DNA of 64,000 bases from Bryobacterales bacterium (lineage in GTDB: Bacteria > Acidobacteriota > Terriglobia > Bryobacterales > Bryobacteraceae). Location of the stretch: positions 31,516-95,515 of the forward strand of contig PNAJ01000117.1 in assembly GCA_003170295.1 (NCBI GenBank), written 5' to 3'. The position numbers were made by a program, and so were the translations under genes. Shown here piece after piece: positions 33,718 to 41,842 of the stretch; the stretch's first letter is position 1, and each line of letters begins with the position of its first letter. The notes beneath the pieces were generated by a model. It did not search any database. It was not told the origin of the DNA and saw nothing but the letters and a program-made list of their open reading frames with translations.

Positions 33718-36700
33718 AAATCGTATCTTAGCGCGAACTGCATGCGTCGAGGAGTCCCGGCTGAAAACGCTTTGCCGTAAAACGGTCCGAAGTCCGGATA
33801 GGGACCCGGAATACCGATGTTCGGATGATTGAGTGAATTGAACACTTCACCTCGCGCTTCTATCGTCCGATGTTCAGACATGTAGAATTTGCGATGAACC
33901 GCCAGGTCAACCACCTCATTTCCCGGACCCGGAAGAATGTCGCGGCCGGCGTTTCCGAACGTGTATGGCGCGGGAGCGGAGATCGCCGCCGGATTGTAAA
34001 ACTGATCGGCGGTTGGATGTGCGGCCAGAAGGCTTTGACCGGGCACGATATTCGGACGATTCGGCGTTCCGGAGTTTGCGAAATCCGTCGCGAAATAAAC
34101 CGGATTCAGAGGCGTGCCGGTTTGTAGCGTCACGTTCCCGCTGACCTGCCAATTCTTGAGCGCGGCGCGCAGGATCGGCGCCGAAGGAATCGAGTAAACA
34201 GTGCCAGCACTGAAGCGATAGCGAACGTCGAAGAAAGAAAGTCCCCGCTCCAGATGCAAATTTCGCTCGTCCTGCGCGCCCCAGCTTTCATATTGACCCG
34301 GAATCAAATCGTCGGCGTTGTCGATCGACTTCGCCCATACGAAGCTCGTCAGAAACGCCAGCCGGTTGGACAATCGCTTCTCGCCCTTGACTTGCAGCGA
34401 ATGATAAATCGAGTTGGCGAGATGCTCGCGCTGGAAAATCGTGCCGAGCGTGGGGAACGCCACCAGCGATTGATAGTCGCCGGGCCGCGGCGCCAGATTC
34501 GCTCCAATCTCTACCTGAGCCGGAGTGTTGAATCGCCGGAATCGCCCCAGGTCCGTTCCCTTCGTGCCCACATACGCGAGCTCCATCAGCACGTGACCTG
34601 GTCCTTCGTGTTGCAGGCTTGCCGACCATTGCTGCACATAAGGCGTTTTCGCATTTTGATCGAGCCCGAAGTAACTCGGCAAGCCCGTCGAGCTCGTCTG
34701 CGGAAAACCGTTCTCCAGCGTCAGCAAAGGCTTCAGACCGCCCGGCTGGTTGATCTCGTTCAACACGCCGTTGCGGAGCAGATCGTAGGTTTCTACCGAC
34801 GTCTCATCGCTGTAGTAGATACCGTAACCGGCGCGAAACACCGTGTTGCCGATCAGCCGTGCGGCCAGACCGATGCGCGGCGCGAAGTTGAGCCGCTGCG
34901 GATTGACGCCGGTCTTCACGGGCTCCAGTTTTGGAGCCGCCGGAAGGGTCGAGTAGTTCAGATTGAGAAGCGTTCCGTGATCGTCGGTGTAGGGCGAGGT
35001 GTATTCGTAGCGCAGGCCAAGCGTAAGGCTGATGCGCGAGGTGGCGCGCCATTCATCCTGCACGAACGCCGCGTAGCCATTTTGACGCAAATATGCTTGC
35101 GTCGTGCCGACGTCGCGTTGGGTTCTGGATGCGTCGCCCAGCAGGAAGTCGGCAAAGGTATCCCCGGTGTTGGAGGGGTTCAATGGATCGTTTGTGTAGC
35201 TCCCGCTGAATACATATTGGCCGCGTACAAACTGGCTTTGCAGATACGCCATGGTGAAATGCGTGAACTGAGCTCCAGCCTTCCACGTATGGCGGCCCTG
35301 GGTCCGCGAAACGCTGCCGGCTAAATAGGTCGTGTTGTCGCGCTGCGTCTGCGGCAGTGTGTCGGCATCCTGCACGGTGTCGTAATCGGCGACCAGCAGC
35401 GATGGCAAACCGAACGTAAAAGGATCGGTCGATGCGCCCTGGATTCCCAGGCTGACCTGCACGTTCGTGCCGAAGGCGCTCTGTGGCAAATCGAATACCC
35501 GCAGCCGAGTGAAGGAAACATGCGTCTCGACGATCCACTTCGAGCCCGCGTATGTATGACCGAGCGCGATCTGCTGGGCGCGTGTGGTTTCCGTCGTCGG
35601 CCGTTCCGGAAATGCCCCGGCCAGCACACCTCGCTCGTCGTTAATGGTGTAACGCGCAAACAACCGGTTGTTCTCGCCCCACGCGCGATCCACGCGCATG
35701 GAACCATTGTCCTGTCGATCGCGATTTGGCGTCGAATCCAGATAGTCGCTTGCGGGATTTGCCGGATTGTTAGGGAGAGGCTCATACGTCGCGAGATACT
35801 TCTGCACGTTCGGATCGAGCCGCGTCAGCGGGATCGTATTGTTTGAAAACGGCTGCCGGGTGCCTGCGGCACTCAGACTCAGGGGATCGAAAATCTGCGC
35901 GCTGCCGGTGAAAGTGCCGCCGCGCACCGCCGCCGTGGGCACGGAATGCTGCGTCGGGCTGCTCGATTTGCTTTGCAGGCCTTCATAGGACGCGAAGAAA
36001 AACGTCTTGTTCGAATGCAGCGGACCGCCCAGCGTGGCGCCATACTGATTTTGGCGGACGATTCCAACAGGCAAGCCTGGAACCGAGAAAAAGCCCTGCG
36101 AATCGGGCGCTTCGTTCTGAAAATATTCAAACACATTGCCATGAAATTCGCGGCTGCCGGATTTTGTCGCCACGTCGACGACCGCTCCGCCACCCTGCGC
36201 AAATTCGGCCGGCGCAAGCGCCGTCAGACTGCGAAACTCCTCCACGCTCTCAAGCGGAGGCAGAATAGCCACTGAGAATGTATTGCGATCCGTGTTGTCC
36301 GCGCCATCGAGAATATACCGGTTCGCCGTCGACCGCGCGCCATTGACCGGCGGATTCAAAGCCACGGCGCCACGATTGGCCTGCTTATCGTTGATAATGT
36401 CGTGCGTAAAACCGCCGAGCTGCCGGGGAATCGCGCCCGGCCCCAGTGTCACGAGTCCAATAATATTGCGGCTCGAAAGCGGCAGAGACGAGACCACGCT
36501 GGACGCAAGCTGGTAACCCTCCGAAGCATCGTCCGTCTGCACTGGCGACGAGTTGCCGGTCACAACAACGGCGTCGCTCTCCGCGCCCGCTCGCATCGTG
36601 AAATCGAGCCGCGTCTTCCGGTCCACCTCGACCAGAATGGACGACACCGTGACCTTCCGGAACCCCGCATGTTGCGCGACGACCGTATATTCCCCAGGCA

Positions 36701-36899
36701 GAAGATCTTCGATGCGATAGCCTCCATGGCTGTCGGTATCGGCTGTGCGGGAAAAACCTGTCGCTCCGTGTTGGACCGTGATCGAGATATTCGAGAGCTG
36801 CTTCGCGGAATCGTCGGCGACATCGCCGATCAAACTCCCGGAAGACGCCTGGCACCAGCAGCGCGCCGCGAATACAATTGTCAAGATTGAGATTCTCAT
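33714..36899 (-). CDS. TonB-dependent receptor, Oar-like
   Basis: A 1061-residue outer-membrane receptor. Signal peptide at 1-17 (RISILTIVFAARCWCQ); carboxypeptidase-regulatory-like domain at about 20-105 (GSLIGDVADDSAKQLSNISI, GGYRIEDLLPGEYTVVAQHAGFRKV); plug with LPLSSRNIIGLVTLGPGAIP; barrel ending FALRYDF. Both ends overlap their neighbours by four bases, downstream with the nucleotidyltransferase-MFS gene and upstream with the HprK-like kinase gene. A large receptor locked inside such an operon is unusual and suggests uptake or surface recognition tied to the same process. The ligand is unknown. Confidence 0.88.
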   Translation of the reverse strand: MRISILTIVFAARCWCQASSGSLIGDVADDSAKQLSNISITVQHGATGFSRTADTDSHGGYRIEDLLPGEYTVVAQHAGFRKVTVSSILVEVDRKTRLDFTMRAGAESDAVVVTGNSSPVQTDDASEGYQLASSVVSSLPLSSRNIIGLVTLGPGAIPRQLGGFTHDIINDKQANRGAVALNPPVNGARSTANRYILDGADNTDRNTFSVAILPPLESVEEFRSLTALAPAEFAQGGGAVVDVATKSGSREFHGNVFEYFQNEAPDSQGFFSVPGLPVGIVRQNQYGATLGGPLHSNKTFFFASYEGLQSKSSSPTQHSVPTAAVRGGTFTGSAQIFDPLSLSAAGTRQPFSNNTIPLTRLDPNVQKYLATYEPLPNNPANPASDYLDSTPNRDRQDNGSMRVDRAWGENNRLFARYTINDERGVLAGAFPERPTTETTRAQQIALGHTYAGSKWIVETHVSFTRLRVFDLPQSAFGTNVQVSLGIQGASTDPFTFGLPSLLVADYDTVQDADTLPQTQRDNTTYLAGSVSRTQGRHTWKAGAQFTHFTMAYLQSQFVRGQYVFSGSYTNDPLNPSNTGDTFADFLLGDASRTQRDVGTTQAYLRQNGYAAFVQDEWRATSRISLTLGLRYEYTSPYTDDHGTLLNLNYSTLPAAPKLEPVKTGVNPQRLNFAPRIGLAARLIGNTVFRAGYGIYYSDETSVETYDLLRNGVLNEINQPGGLKPLLTLENGFPQTSSTGLPSYFGLDQNAKTPYVQQWSASLQHEGPGHVLMELAYVGTKGTDLGRFRRFNTPAQVEIGANLAPRPGDYQSLVAFPTLGTIFQREHLANSIYHSLQVKGEKRLSNRLAFLTSFVWAKSIDNADDLIPGQYESWGAQDERNLHLERGLSFFDVRYRFSAGTVYSIPSAPILRAALKNWQVSGNVTLQTGTPLNPVYFATDFANSGTPNRPNIVPGQSLLAAHPTADQFYNPAAISAPAPYTFGNAGRDILPGPGNEVVDLAVHRKFYMSEHRTIEARGEVFNSLNHPNIGIPGPYPDFGPFYGKAFSAGTPRRMQFALRYDF

Positions 36900-37867
36900 A
36901 GTTGGTCGAGCAACTCCACCGCATCGGGGAGATTCGAATAATGCAGCTCCCAGATTCCCGCGTCCAGCAGTCTCCGGTACGCCTGCCCTCGCGACGCCTG
37001 CACATCGGCTCGTCCGTAGAACGCCGCCCGCTCAAGCCAGGCCAGCGCTTCGCTTGCTTCAAAGCGATTTATGCGCGCGCGTCCCGAGCGCCCGCGCCGC
37101 AAAAACACCACGTGATCGATTGGGCAGCCTTCAGCCGTTGAGAACGCCAATTCTCGCGTCTGCAATTCCATAGCATGCTGACCGTTTGGGCGCGGCCCGA
37201 CGCGGCAATTCTCCAGCTCGGGAAACAGAGACTTCGCATCCTCGCGAAGCCGCATGTTGTAAGGATTTCCCACCCCATAGCGGCCCGCGCCGTTGCGAAC
37301 CAGGAACGTCCCGTCATCGGAAACAAAAGTCCAGCCACTTCGCGCGCAAGCATACGCGAGCGAGCTCTTGCCCGCGCGAGAGTCGCCGCAAAGGAGCGCT
37401 CCCCTGCCCTCCCGCGCCACCAACGCAGCGTGGATCGGCGCGAGATAAGCCTCCACCAGCATCGACATCGCCGGGGCTTCCAGAAAACGCAGCCGTAGAA
37501 ACTCTGCGTCCTCCGCCACGCGACGCGTCACCCAACCGTACGCGCATCCGCGGCTGAAATCGCACATCACCTGATTCCACGCGTCGGACACAATCGACAT
37601 CAGGTGCCCATGCGATCGAAACTTCGGACGCGCCGGTAATCGCTCGTCGTCGTGCTCCGTCACGGTGAGGCACAGCGATAACGGAGGCTCCTCATGCGCG
37701 GCGCCGAAAATCCCCCAGCTCTGGCGCGCCGCGGCAATCACCGCCTCCGAATTGGTGGCCAGCTCCAGCGGAAATCCAAGCGGGAAAAACGTCGCGCGAT
37801 GCGGCAGCAGAGTGTCGTGCAGAAAGATGTCATCGACTGCGGACGGTGATTCGATTTCGACAGGCAT
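36896..37867 (-). CDS. HprK-related kinase-like P-loop protein
   Basis: A 323-residue protein with Walker A GDSRAGKSS near residue 160, followed by LAYACARSGWTFVSDDGTFLVR, the arrangement of HPr kinase/phosphorylase and the HprK-related kinases of PEP-CTERM/exopolysaccharide loci (DD near 180 as Walker B-like). The later DHVVFLRRG strand also fits. The start is uncertain: the frame is open to 38023, but MPVEIE at 37867 leaves a 135-bp divergent promoter region and drops an unlikely Cys-rich leader. There is no clear Shine-Dalgarno. It is first of three genes joined by ATGA overlaps. No HPr or phosphotransferase gene lies nearby, so the target is unknown. Confidence 0.7.
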   Translation of the reverse strand: MPVEIESPSAVDDIFLHDTLLPHRATFFPLGFPLELATNSEAVIAAARQSWGIFGAAHEEPPLSLCLTVTEHDDERLPARPKFRSHGHLMSIVSDAWNQVMCDFSRGCAYGWVTRRVAEDAEFLRLRFLEAPAMSMLVEAYLAPIHAALVAREGRGALLCGDSRAGKSSLAYACARSGWTFVSDDGTFLVRNGAGRYGVGNPYNMRLREDAKSLFPELENCRVGPRPNGQHAMELQTRELAFSTAEGCPIDHVVFLRRGRSGRARINRFEASEALAWLERAAFYGRADVQASRGQAYRRLLDAGIWELHYSNLPDAVELLDQL

Positions 37868-38002
37868 GGGAAGGGTTTCGATCTCAGAGTACGTGATGCG
37901 AATGCTTGAAATCCAGCGCTTAAGCCCCAAAATGGGAGATTTTACAGCAAAAATACAACGTCGGCACATGGCGCTCCCGTCGACGCGCGATATCATGCCT
38001 TC

Positions 38003-39064
38003 ATGCGGGCAGCGATCGTCCACTACTGGCTGCTCAATATGCGCGGCGGCGAAAAAGTCCTGGAGGCATTATGCCGCCTGCTGCCCGATGCGGATATTTT
38101 CACGCTCTTCTACGAGCCCGAACGCATCTCGACCACGATTCGCTCGCATCGCATCACGCCCTCGTTTCTCCAGCCTCTGCGCCGCTACCACCGGTCGCTC
38201 CTTCCGCTCATGCCGATGGCGCTCGAAACTTTCGACTTGCGTGGATACGACTTGATCGTCAGCAGCGAATCCGGTCCTGCCAAAGGCGTGATCGTGCCCT
38301 CCGATGCGCGCCACGTCTGCTATTGCCATACCCCGATGCGCTATCTGTGGGACCTCTATCCCGCCTATCGAAATGAGTGGACCCAATCCCGGATCAAGCG
38401 CGCCCTCATGACGCCCATCGCGAACTATCTTCGGCTATGGGACTACGCGTCGTCCGCGCGCGTCGATGAGTTTGTCGCAAATAGCGAACACGTGCGGCGC
38501 CGCATTTGGAAAACCTATCGTCGCGACGCGCAAGTGATCTTCCCGCCCGTTGCCGTCGAGACGTTCTATTCCAAGCCGTCCGCCGATTACGATTTGATCG
38601 TCTCCGAACTGGTCGCGTACAAGCGTATCGATACGGCCGTGCGCGTATTCTCCCAATCGGGCCGCAAATTGAAAATCGCCGGCGATGGACCTGAATTCGC
38701 TGCTCTAAAACGCCTCGCGGCCCCAAACATCGAATTCTGCGGACGCGTCGCCGACACCGATCTTCGCGAACTATATGCACGCTGCCGCGCATTCGTCATG
38801 CCCGGCGAAGAGGATTTCGGCATCACCGCGGTGGAAGCCCTAGCGAGCGGAAAACCCGTGATCGCATTGGCTCGCGGAGGAGCGCTAGAAACCGTTCCCC
38901 CGACTGGCGGGATTCTCTACCGCGAGGCTACGGACGAAGCTCTTTTCGACGCGATTGAGCAATCCGATTCCCTCGCAGTCGACCCGAAGGCTCTTCAAAC
39001 CTGGGCAGCGAAATTCTCAGAAACCGAGTTCGCCGCAAAAATGAGCCCCCTATTGAAGCCCTAG
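38003..39064 (+). CDS. GT4 family glycosyltransferase (WbaZ/mannosyltransferase-like)
   Basis: A 353-residue GT-B glycosyltransferase. N-terminus AAIVHYWLLNMRGGEKVLEALCRLLPDADIFTLF; a conserved CYCHTPMRYLWDLY near 110; LIVSELVAYKRIDTAVRVF near 195; and the E-x7-E motif in PGEEDFGITAVEALASGKPVIA near 267-288. The pattern matches the mannosyltransferase group that includes WbaZ. It probably adds a hexose to the polysaccharide unit. It is divergent from the HprK-like operon, about 135 bp between starts, and is the last gene of the polysaccharide locus on this side. A family A repeat starts right after its stop. Confidence 0.87.
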   Translation: MRAAIVHYWLLNMRGGEKVLEALCRLLPDADIFTLFYEPERISTTIRSHRITPSFLQPLRRYHRSLLPLMPMALETFDLRGYDLIVSSESGPAKGVIVPSDARHVCYCHTPMRYLWDLYPAYRNEWTQSRIKRALMTPIANYLRLWDYASSARVDEFVANSEHVRRRIWKTYRRDAQVIFPPVAVETFYSKPSADYDLIVSELVAYKRIDTAVRVFSQSGRKLKIAGDGPEFAALKRLAAPNIEFCGRVADTDLRELYARCRAFVMPGEEDFGITAVEALASGKPVIALARGGALETVPPTGGILYREATDEALFDAIEQSDSLAVDPKALQTWAAKFSETEFAAKMSPLLKP

Positions 39065-39107
39065 TGGGGCGGACCCCCCGGTCCACGCGGGTCCCCCTGG
39101 ACCCGCT
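39065..39107. repeat. Family A-like double-hairpin repeat (diverged)
   Basis: Begins immediately after the glycosyltransferase stop: GGGGCGGACC with a CCCC loop and GGTCCACG, then GCGGGTCC/GGACCCGC. The second palindrome differs from the other copies. It sits between two convergent genes and could end transcription from both sides. Confidence 0.6.
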
Positions 39108-39117
39108 CCTGCTGCCC

Positions 39118-40773
39118 CTAATTTCCGCCTCGCCCGCCACGACCGCCCGGAGGCGTCGGCGGAGGCAGATCGTTGCGCGGAAGCTTCTCCGGCCGCATCG
39201 CCGCGTTATAGACGAACACCGCTTCAATGACGGCCATCTGCTCCATGTCCGCCTGCTGAATGCGATCGTAAACGTCCATGTTCGAATGATGCGTCCGCGT
39301 GTCGTAATCCATCGGGTCCTGAATGAACTGGAAGCCGGGCAACCCCACGCGATCGTACGACTGATGATCTGTCCCGCCCGTGTTCCGGATCGTGATCACG
39401 CCCGGTGTGATGTCCTTCAGCGCCGCGAACCATTGTTCGAAAACCGGCCGCACCATCTCGTTGTTTTGCAGATAAATCCCGCGAATCCGTCCCGTCCCGT
39501 TGTCGACATTAAAATAACCCGCGAAGCCTTCATGCTCCTTCGTGGTCTTCATCGTCGCCGGATCCGCGAAATGCTCCTTCACGTAGGCAGCGGAGCCCAG
39601 CAGCCCTTCCTCTTCCCCGCCCCACAACCCCAGCCGCACGGTGCGATCCATCTTCAGGTTGAGCGACTTCAAAATCCGCATCACCTCCATCGCCACCGCG
39701 CTGCCCGCCGCATTGTCGGTCGCGCCCGTGCCCATGTGCCACGAATCGAAATGACCGCCCACCATCACGATCTCGTTCGGCTTCGTCGCGCCCGGAATCT
39801 CCGCAATCACGTTGAACGAGTCCGTATTGGTCGTATCGAAAGCCACTTTAATATCGAACGCCAGCTTCACCGGAACCTCGTGCTGCAAAAGCCGCACGAT
39901 GCGGTTATAATTCTCCGCCGTCATCGCCACCGACGGCAGATTCTTCGTCGGATCCCCCGTGCGCGGCGACCCGTTGGTCGCAAACACCGTACCGCTCTGC
40001 CCCCGAGCGCTCGCCGTCACCGTCATCAGAACGCCTTCTTCGGCCCAGAATTTGCCCTGCCGCTCGATGAACGCCGTCCGCTCTTCCGGAGTCATTGCCG
40101 CCAGCGCATTCGGTTGCCCTCCGCGACCACCACGGCCCGCGCCTCCCGTCGGAAACTCGTCGGGCACCAGCTCCTTCAACTCCTCATCGGTATAACGACG
40201 CGCCAGCGGCGTGGTTGGAAACGCCAACTCTTGCAGCGGCACCGTCAAAATGATTTTGCCCTTCAGCTTTCCATGCCACTTATCGAGATCGGCCGGCGTC
40301 TGAATCGACGCCAGCATCGCCTCGCCGGTAATCATCCCATTCGTGCCGCCGCTCCACGCCTGCGGATAGCCGATGATCGGCATGTACGTCGGCTCCACCA
40401 TCGCGCCGCTGTAACCGGTGATCTCCCAGCTCGGAATCGCGCCCCCGCGTCCGCCCGCAGTCGACCATTTTTCGAGATGCGCATTGCTCATGCCCCACTC
40501 TTTCAATTGCGTCACGGCCCAGTCGCCCGCGCGCTTGAACTGGGGAGAATTCACGAGCCTCGGCCCAAAGCGATCCGTCAGGTTATACATAATGTTCATA
40601 ACCTGCGACCCACCGCGCCCGCCGCCCCCTCGGCCGCCCCCACCCATTTCGGCCGCCTTGATCTTGTGAATCACGTTGAGATCCACCCGCTCCGTCATCT
40701 GCTGCGCGACAATCAGCAGCGGAACGAGGAGTGCGATAAGGGAAGCGACCAAAGTTTTGCGAGTCAGGAGCAT
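39118..40773 (-). CDS. Secreted M28 family metallopeptidase with Gly/Arg-rich linkers
   Basis: A 551-residue exported zinc peptidase. Signal peptide MLLTRKTLVASLIALLVPLLIVAQQ; I began here, ignoring 33 upstream codons without signal character. The M28 metal set is visible: VGGHFDSWH near 340, TDNAAGSA near 352, GGEEEG near 383 and THHSNMD near 494. A PA-like insert lies between about 120 and 290. Three Gly/Arg-rich stretches (AEMGGGGRGGGGRGG near 50, TGGAGRGGRGG near 215, GGRGGRGGN at the C-terminus) are not typical of the family. It is probably a periplasmic or extracellular aminopeptidase or carboxypeptidase scavenging peptides. Confidence 0.85.
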   Translation of the reverse strand: MLLTRKTLVASLIALLVPLLIVAQQMTERVDLNVIHKIKAAEMGGGGRGGGGRGGSQVMNIMYNLTDRFGPRLVNSPQFKRAGDWAVTQLKEWGMSNAHLEKWSTAGGRGGAIPSWEITGYSGAMVEPTYMPIIGYPQAWSGGTNGMITGEAMLASIQTPADLDKWHGKLKGKIILTVPLQELAFPTTPLARRYTDEELKELVPDEFPTGGAGRGGRGGQPNALAAMTPEERTAFIERQGKFWAEEGVLMTVTASARGQSGTVFATNGSPRTGDPTKNLPSVAMTAENYNRIVRLLQHEVPVKLAFDIKVAFDTTNTDSFNVIAEIPGATKPNEIVMVGGHFDSWHMGTGATDNAAGSAVAMEVMRILKSLNLKMDRTVRLGLWGGEEEGLLGSAAYVKEHFADPATMKTTKEHEGFAGYFNVDNGTGRIRGIYLQNNEMVRPVFEQWFAALKDITPGVITIRNTGGTDHQSYDRVGLPGFQFIQDPMDYDTRTHHSNMDVYDRIQQADMEQMAVIEAVFVYNAAMRPEKLPRNDLPPPTPPGGRGGRGGN

Positions 40774-41622
40774 CACTAGAGCATAACAAACCCTCTCAAT
40801 TGACGAAGGGAAAACCGAAAGCTGACGGGTTGCCAGGTGGCACAGACTGTGAGCGCCGTGTGGGGTGGCCAATCTTGGCGGCAGCCGCCTTTCAAGGCGG
40901 CTCGATCTGCCGGAGACCGCGAGGAATCAGACTGCCCCTATGCTTGCTAGATGCGGCACTCAACAAATCGATCACAACGTCACCCAACCATGGATTTTTG
41001 CCGACACTTTGGCTGTACGAAAAATCGTGCGCGACCGGGGGACCCATCATCACCCGGCCGCTAATGGCTTAGACTGTCTCTAGCGCGAACATTGCAGACG
41101 CTTTTCGGGCGCCCGCTGCTCCTCGCTTTCGATGCACAGCCCTCTGAAACCCAATGGGTACGGCGATCATAACTATCCGCTCTCCCAGAATGTTATTCGG
41201 ATCGATCCAAAAACTCTTCCGTCGGCGCCATCCTTATAGTTGGTCGCCGCAAGGCTGTAACGGCCTCCGGAAGCTCAGCACCACCGCAATACGACATTTC
41301 CTGCAGGAAAATCAAAAGAGCTTTGCCAAGGCTCCTTCTGAATTGAGGGTACGCTAGGAAAAACAAAACGCATTTCAGGTGAAGTCGCAAAGCTCGGCAA
41401 GGAAAAGAGATAAAAATACGGGTGGAGTGGTTTCGGCGGGAGTGGCAGAGCACGGGGACGGTCGCGTCCGTCCCGGCTTCCCGCCAGGAATCCGCAGGCG
41501 GGTCCGCTCAAGCTGTCTTCTCGATGCCCCGTCGTCACCGCTGTCCTCGCTTCACACTCTAAGGTGAGTGTGCAATAATCATATTAGCTGACTGTGGACG
41601 CTGGCTCCGTCGGGGACAGTAT
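40774..41622. other. Gene-poor region with repeats
   Basis: About 850 bp without a convincing gene. It holds a family B repeat (40861-40903) and two inverted repeats at 41455-41474 (GGGACGG/CCGTCCC) and 41480-41502 (CCCGCC/GGCGGG). Base composition is more mixed than in the neighbours. The short open frames lack coding character, although decayed gene remains cannot be excluded. It lies just before a degenerate tRNA-like gene. Confidence 0.5.
40861..40903 (+). repeat. Family B intergenic repeat, copy 1
   Basis: A 43-bp element with inner palindromes GCCAATCTTGGC and GCCGCCTTTCAAGGCGGC. About 38 of 43 positions match the reverse complement of 47205-47247. It is unrelated to family A. It lies in spacer sequence upstream of the M28 peptidase gene. 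Confidence 0.65.
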
Positions 41623-41716
41623 CCAGAGTTGGCAGAGCCAGGTCGATTGCAGCAGTTTAGGAAACTGTAGATGGCGTAACCGTCATCCGGGGGTTCGAAT
41701 CCCCCACTCTCCGCCA
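41623..41716 (+). tRNA. Degenerate class II tRNA-like gene (Ser-like body, anticodon AGG)
   Basis: A 94-base sequence folds as a long-variable-arm tRNA: D stem GCAG/TTGC, anticodon stem GCAGT/ACTGT with 7-base loop TTAGGAA, variable stem GATGGC/GTCATC, perfect T arm GGGGG-TTCGAAT-CCCCC, discriminator G and encoded CCA. Body and G73 look like tRNA-Ser. Two things are odd: the first two acceptor bases (CC) cannot pair with the 3' CC, and the anticodon AGG would read the proline codon CCU. A strong terminator follows. It may be a pseudogene or a relic of an integration event. Confidence 0.55.
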
Positions 41717-41721
41717 AAGAC

Positions 41722-41766
41722 CCTCCCCACGGTGCATCCATCAGGATGCTCGATGGGGGGGTTTTT
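41722..41766 (+). terminator. Terminator after the tRNA-like gene
   Basis: A two-tier hairpin: outer arms CCTCCCCA (41722-41729) and TGGGGGGG (41754-41761), inner perfect 6-bp stem GCATCC/GGATGC with loop ATCA, then TTTTT. It has the classic rho-independent shape, five bases past the CCA of the tRNA-like gene, which suggests that gene was once, or still is, transcribed. Confidence 0.75.
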
Positions 41767-41842
41767 GGGGTTTAGGACGGCAGGCTTGCCAACTGCGGCA
41801 TCTTTCACGGACGACACATCGCTCCCGCGAGTCGGCTGCACC

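Noticed and set aside
39064..40779. 571-residue plus-strand open frame opposite the M28 peptidase
   Set aside because: It is the mirror of a high-GC gene, rich in Arg and His with no domain pattern; the minus strand has a signal peptide and complete metal ligands.
40865..41083. Short plus-strand frame in the gene-poor region
   Set aside because: Overlaps a family B repeat and shows no motif or start signal.
41623..41716. Reading the tRNA-like gene as tRNA-Leu (TAG)
   Set aside because: Setting the loop to TTTAGGA breaks the anticodon stem, and the discriminator is G rather than the A expected for Leu.
41753..41842. ATG at 41753 as start of the hypothetical protein
   Set aside because: It falls in the 3' arm of a strong terminator hairpin and the extra residues lack coding character; the GTG at 41843 is preferred, though not proven.
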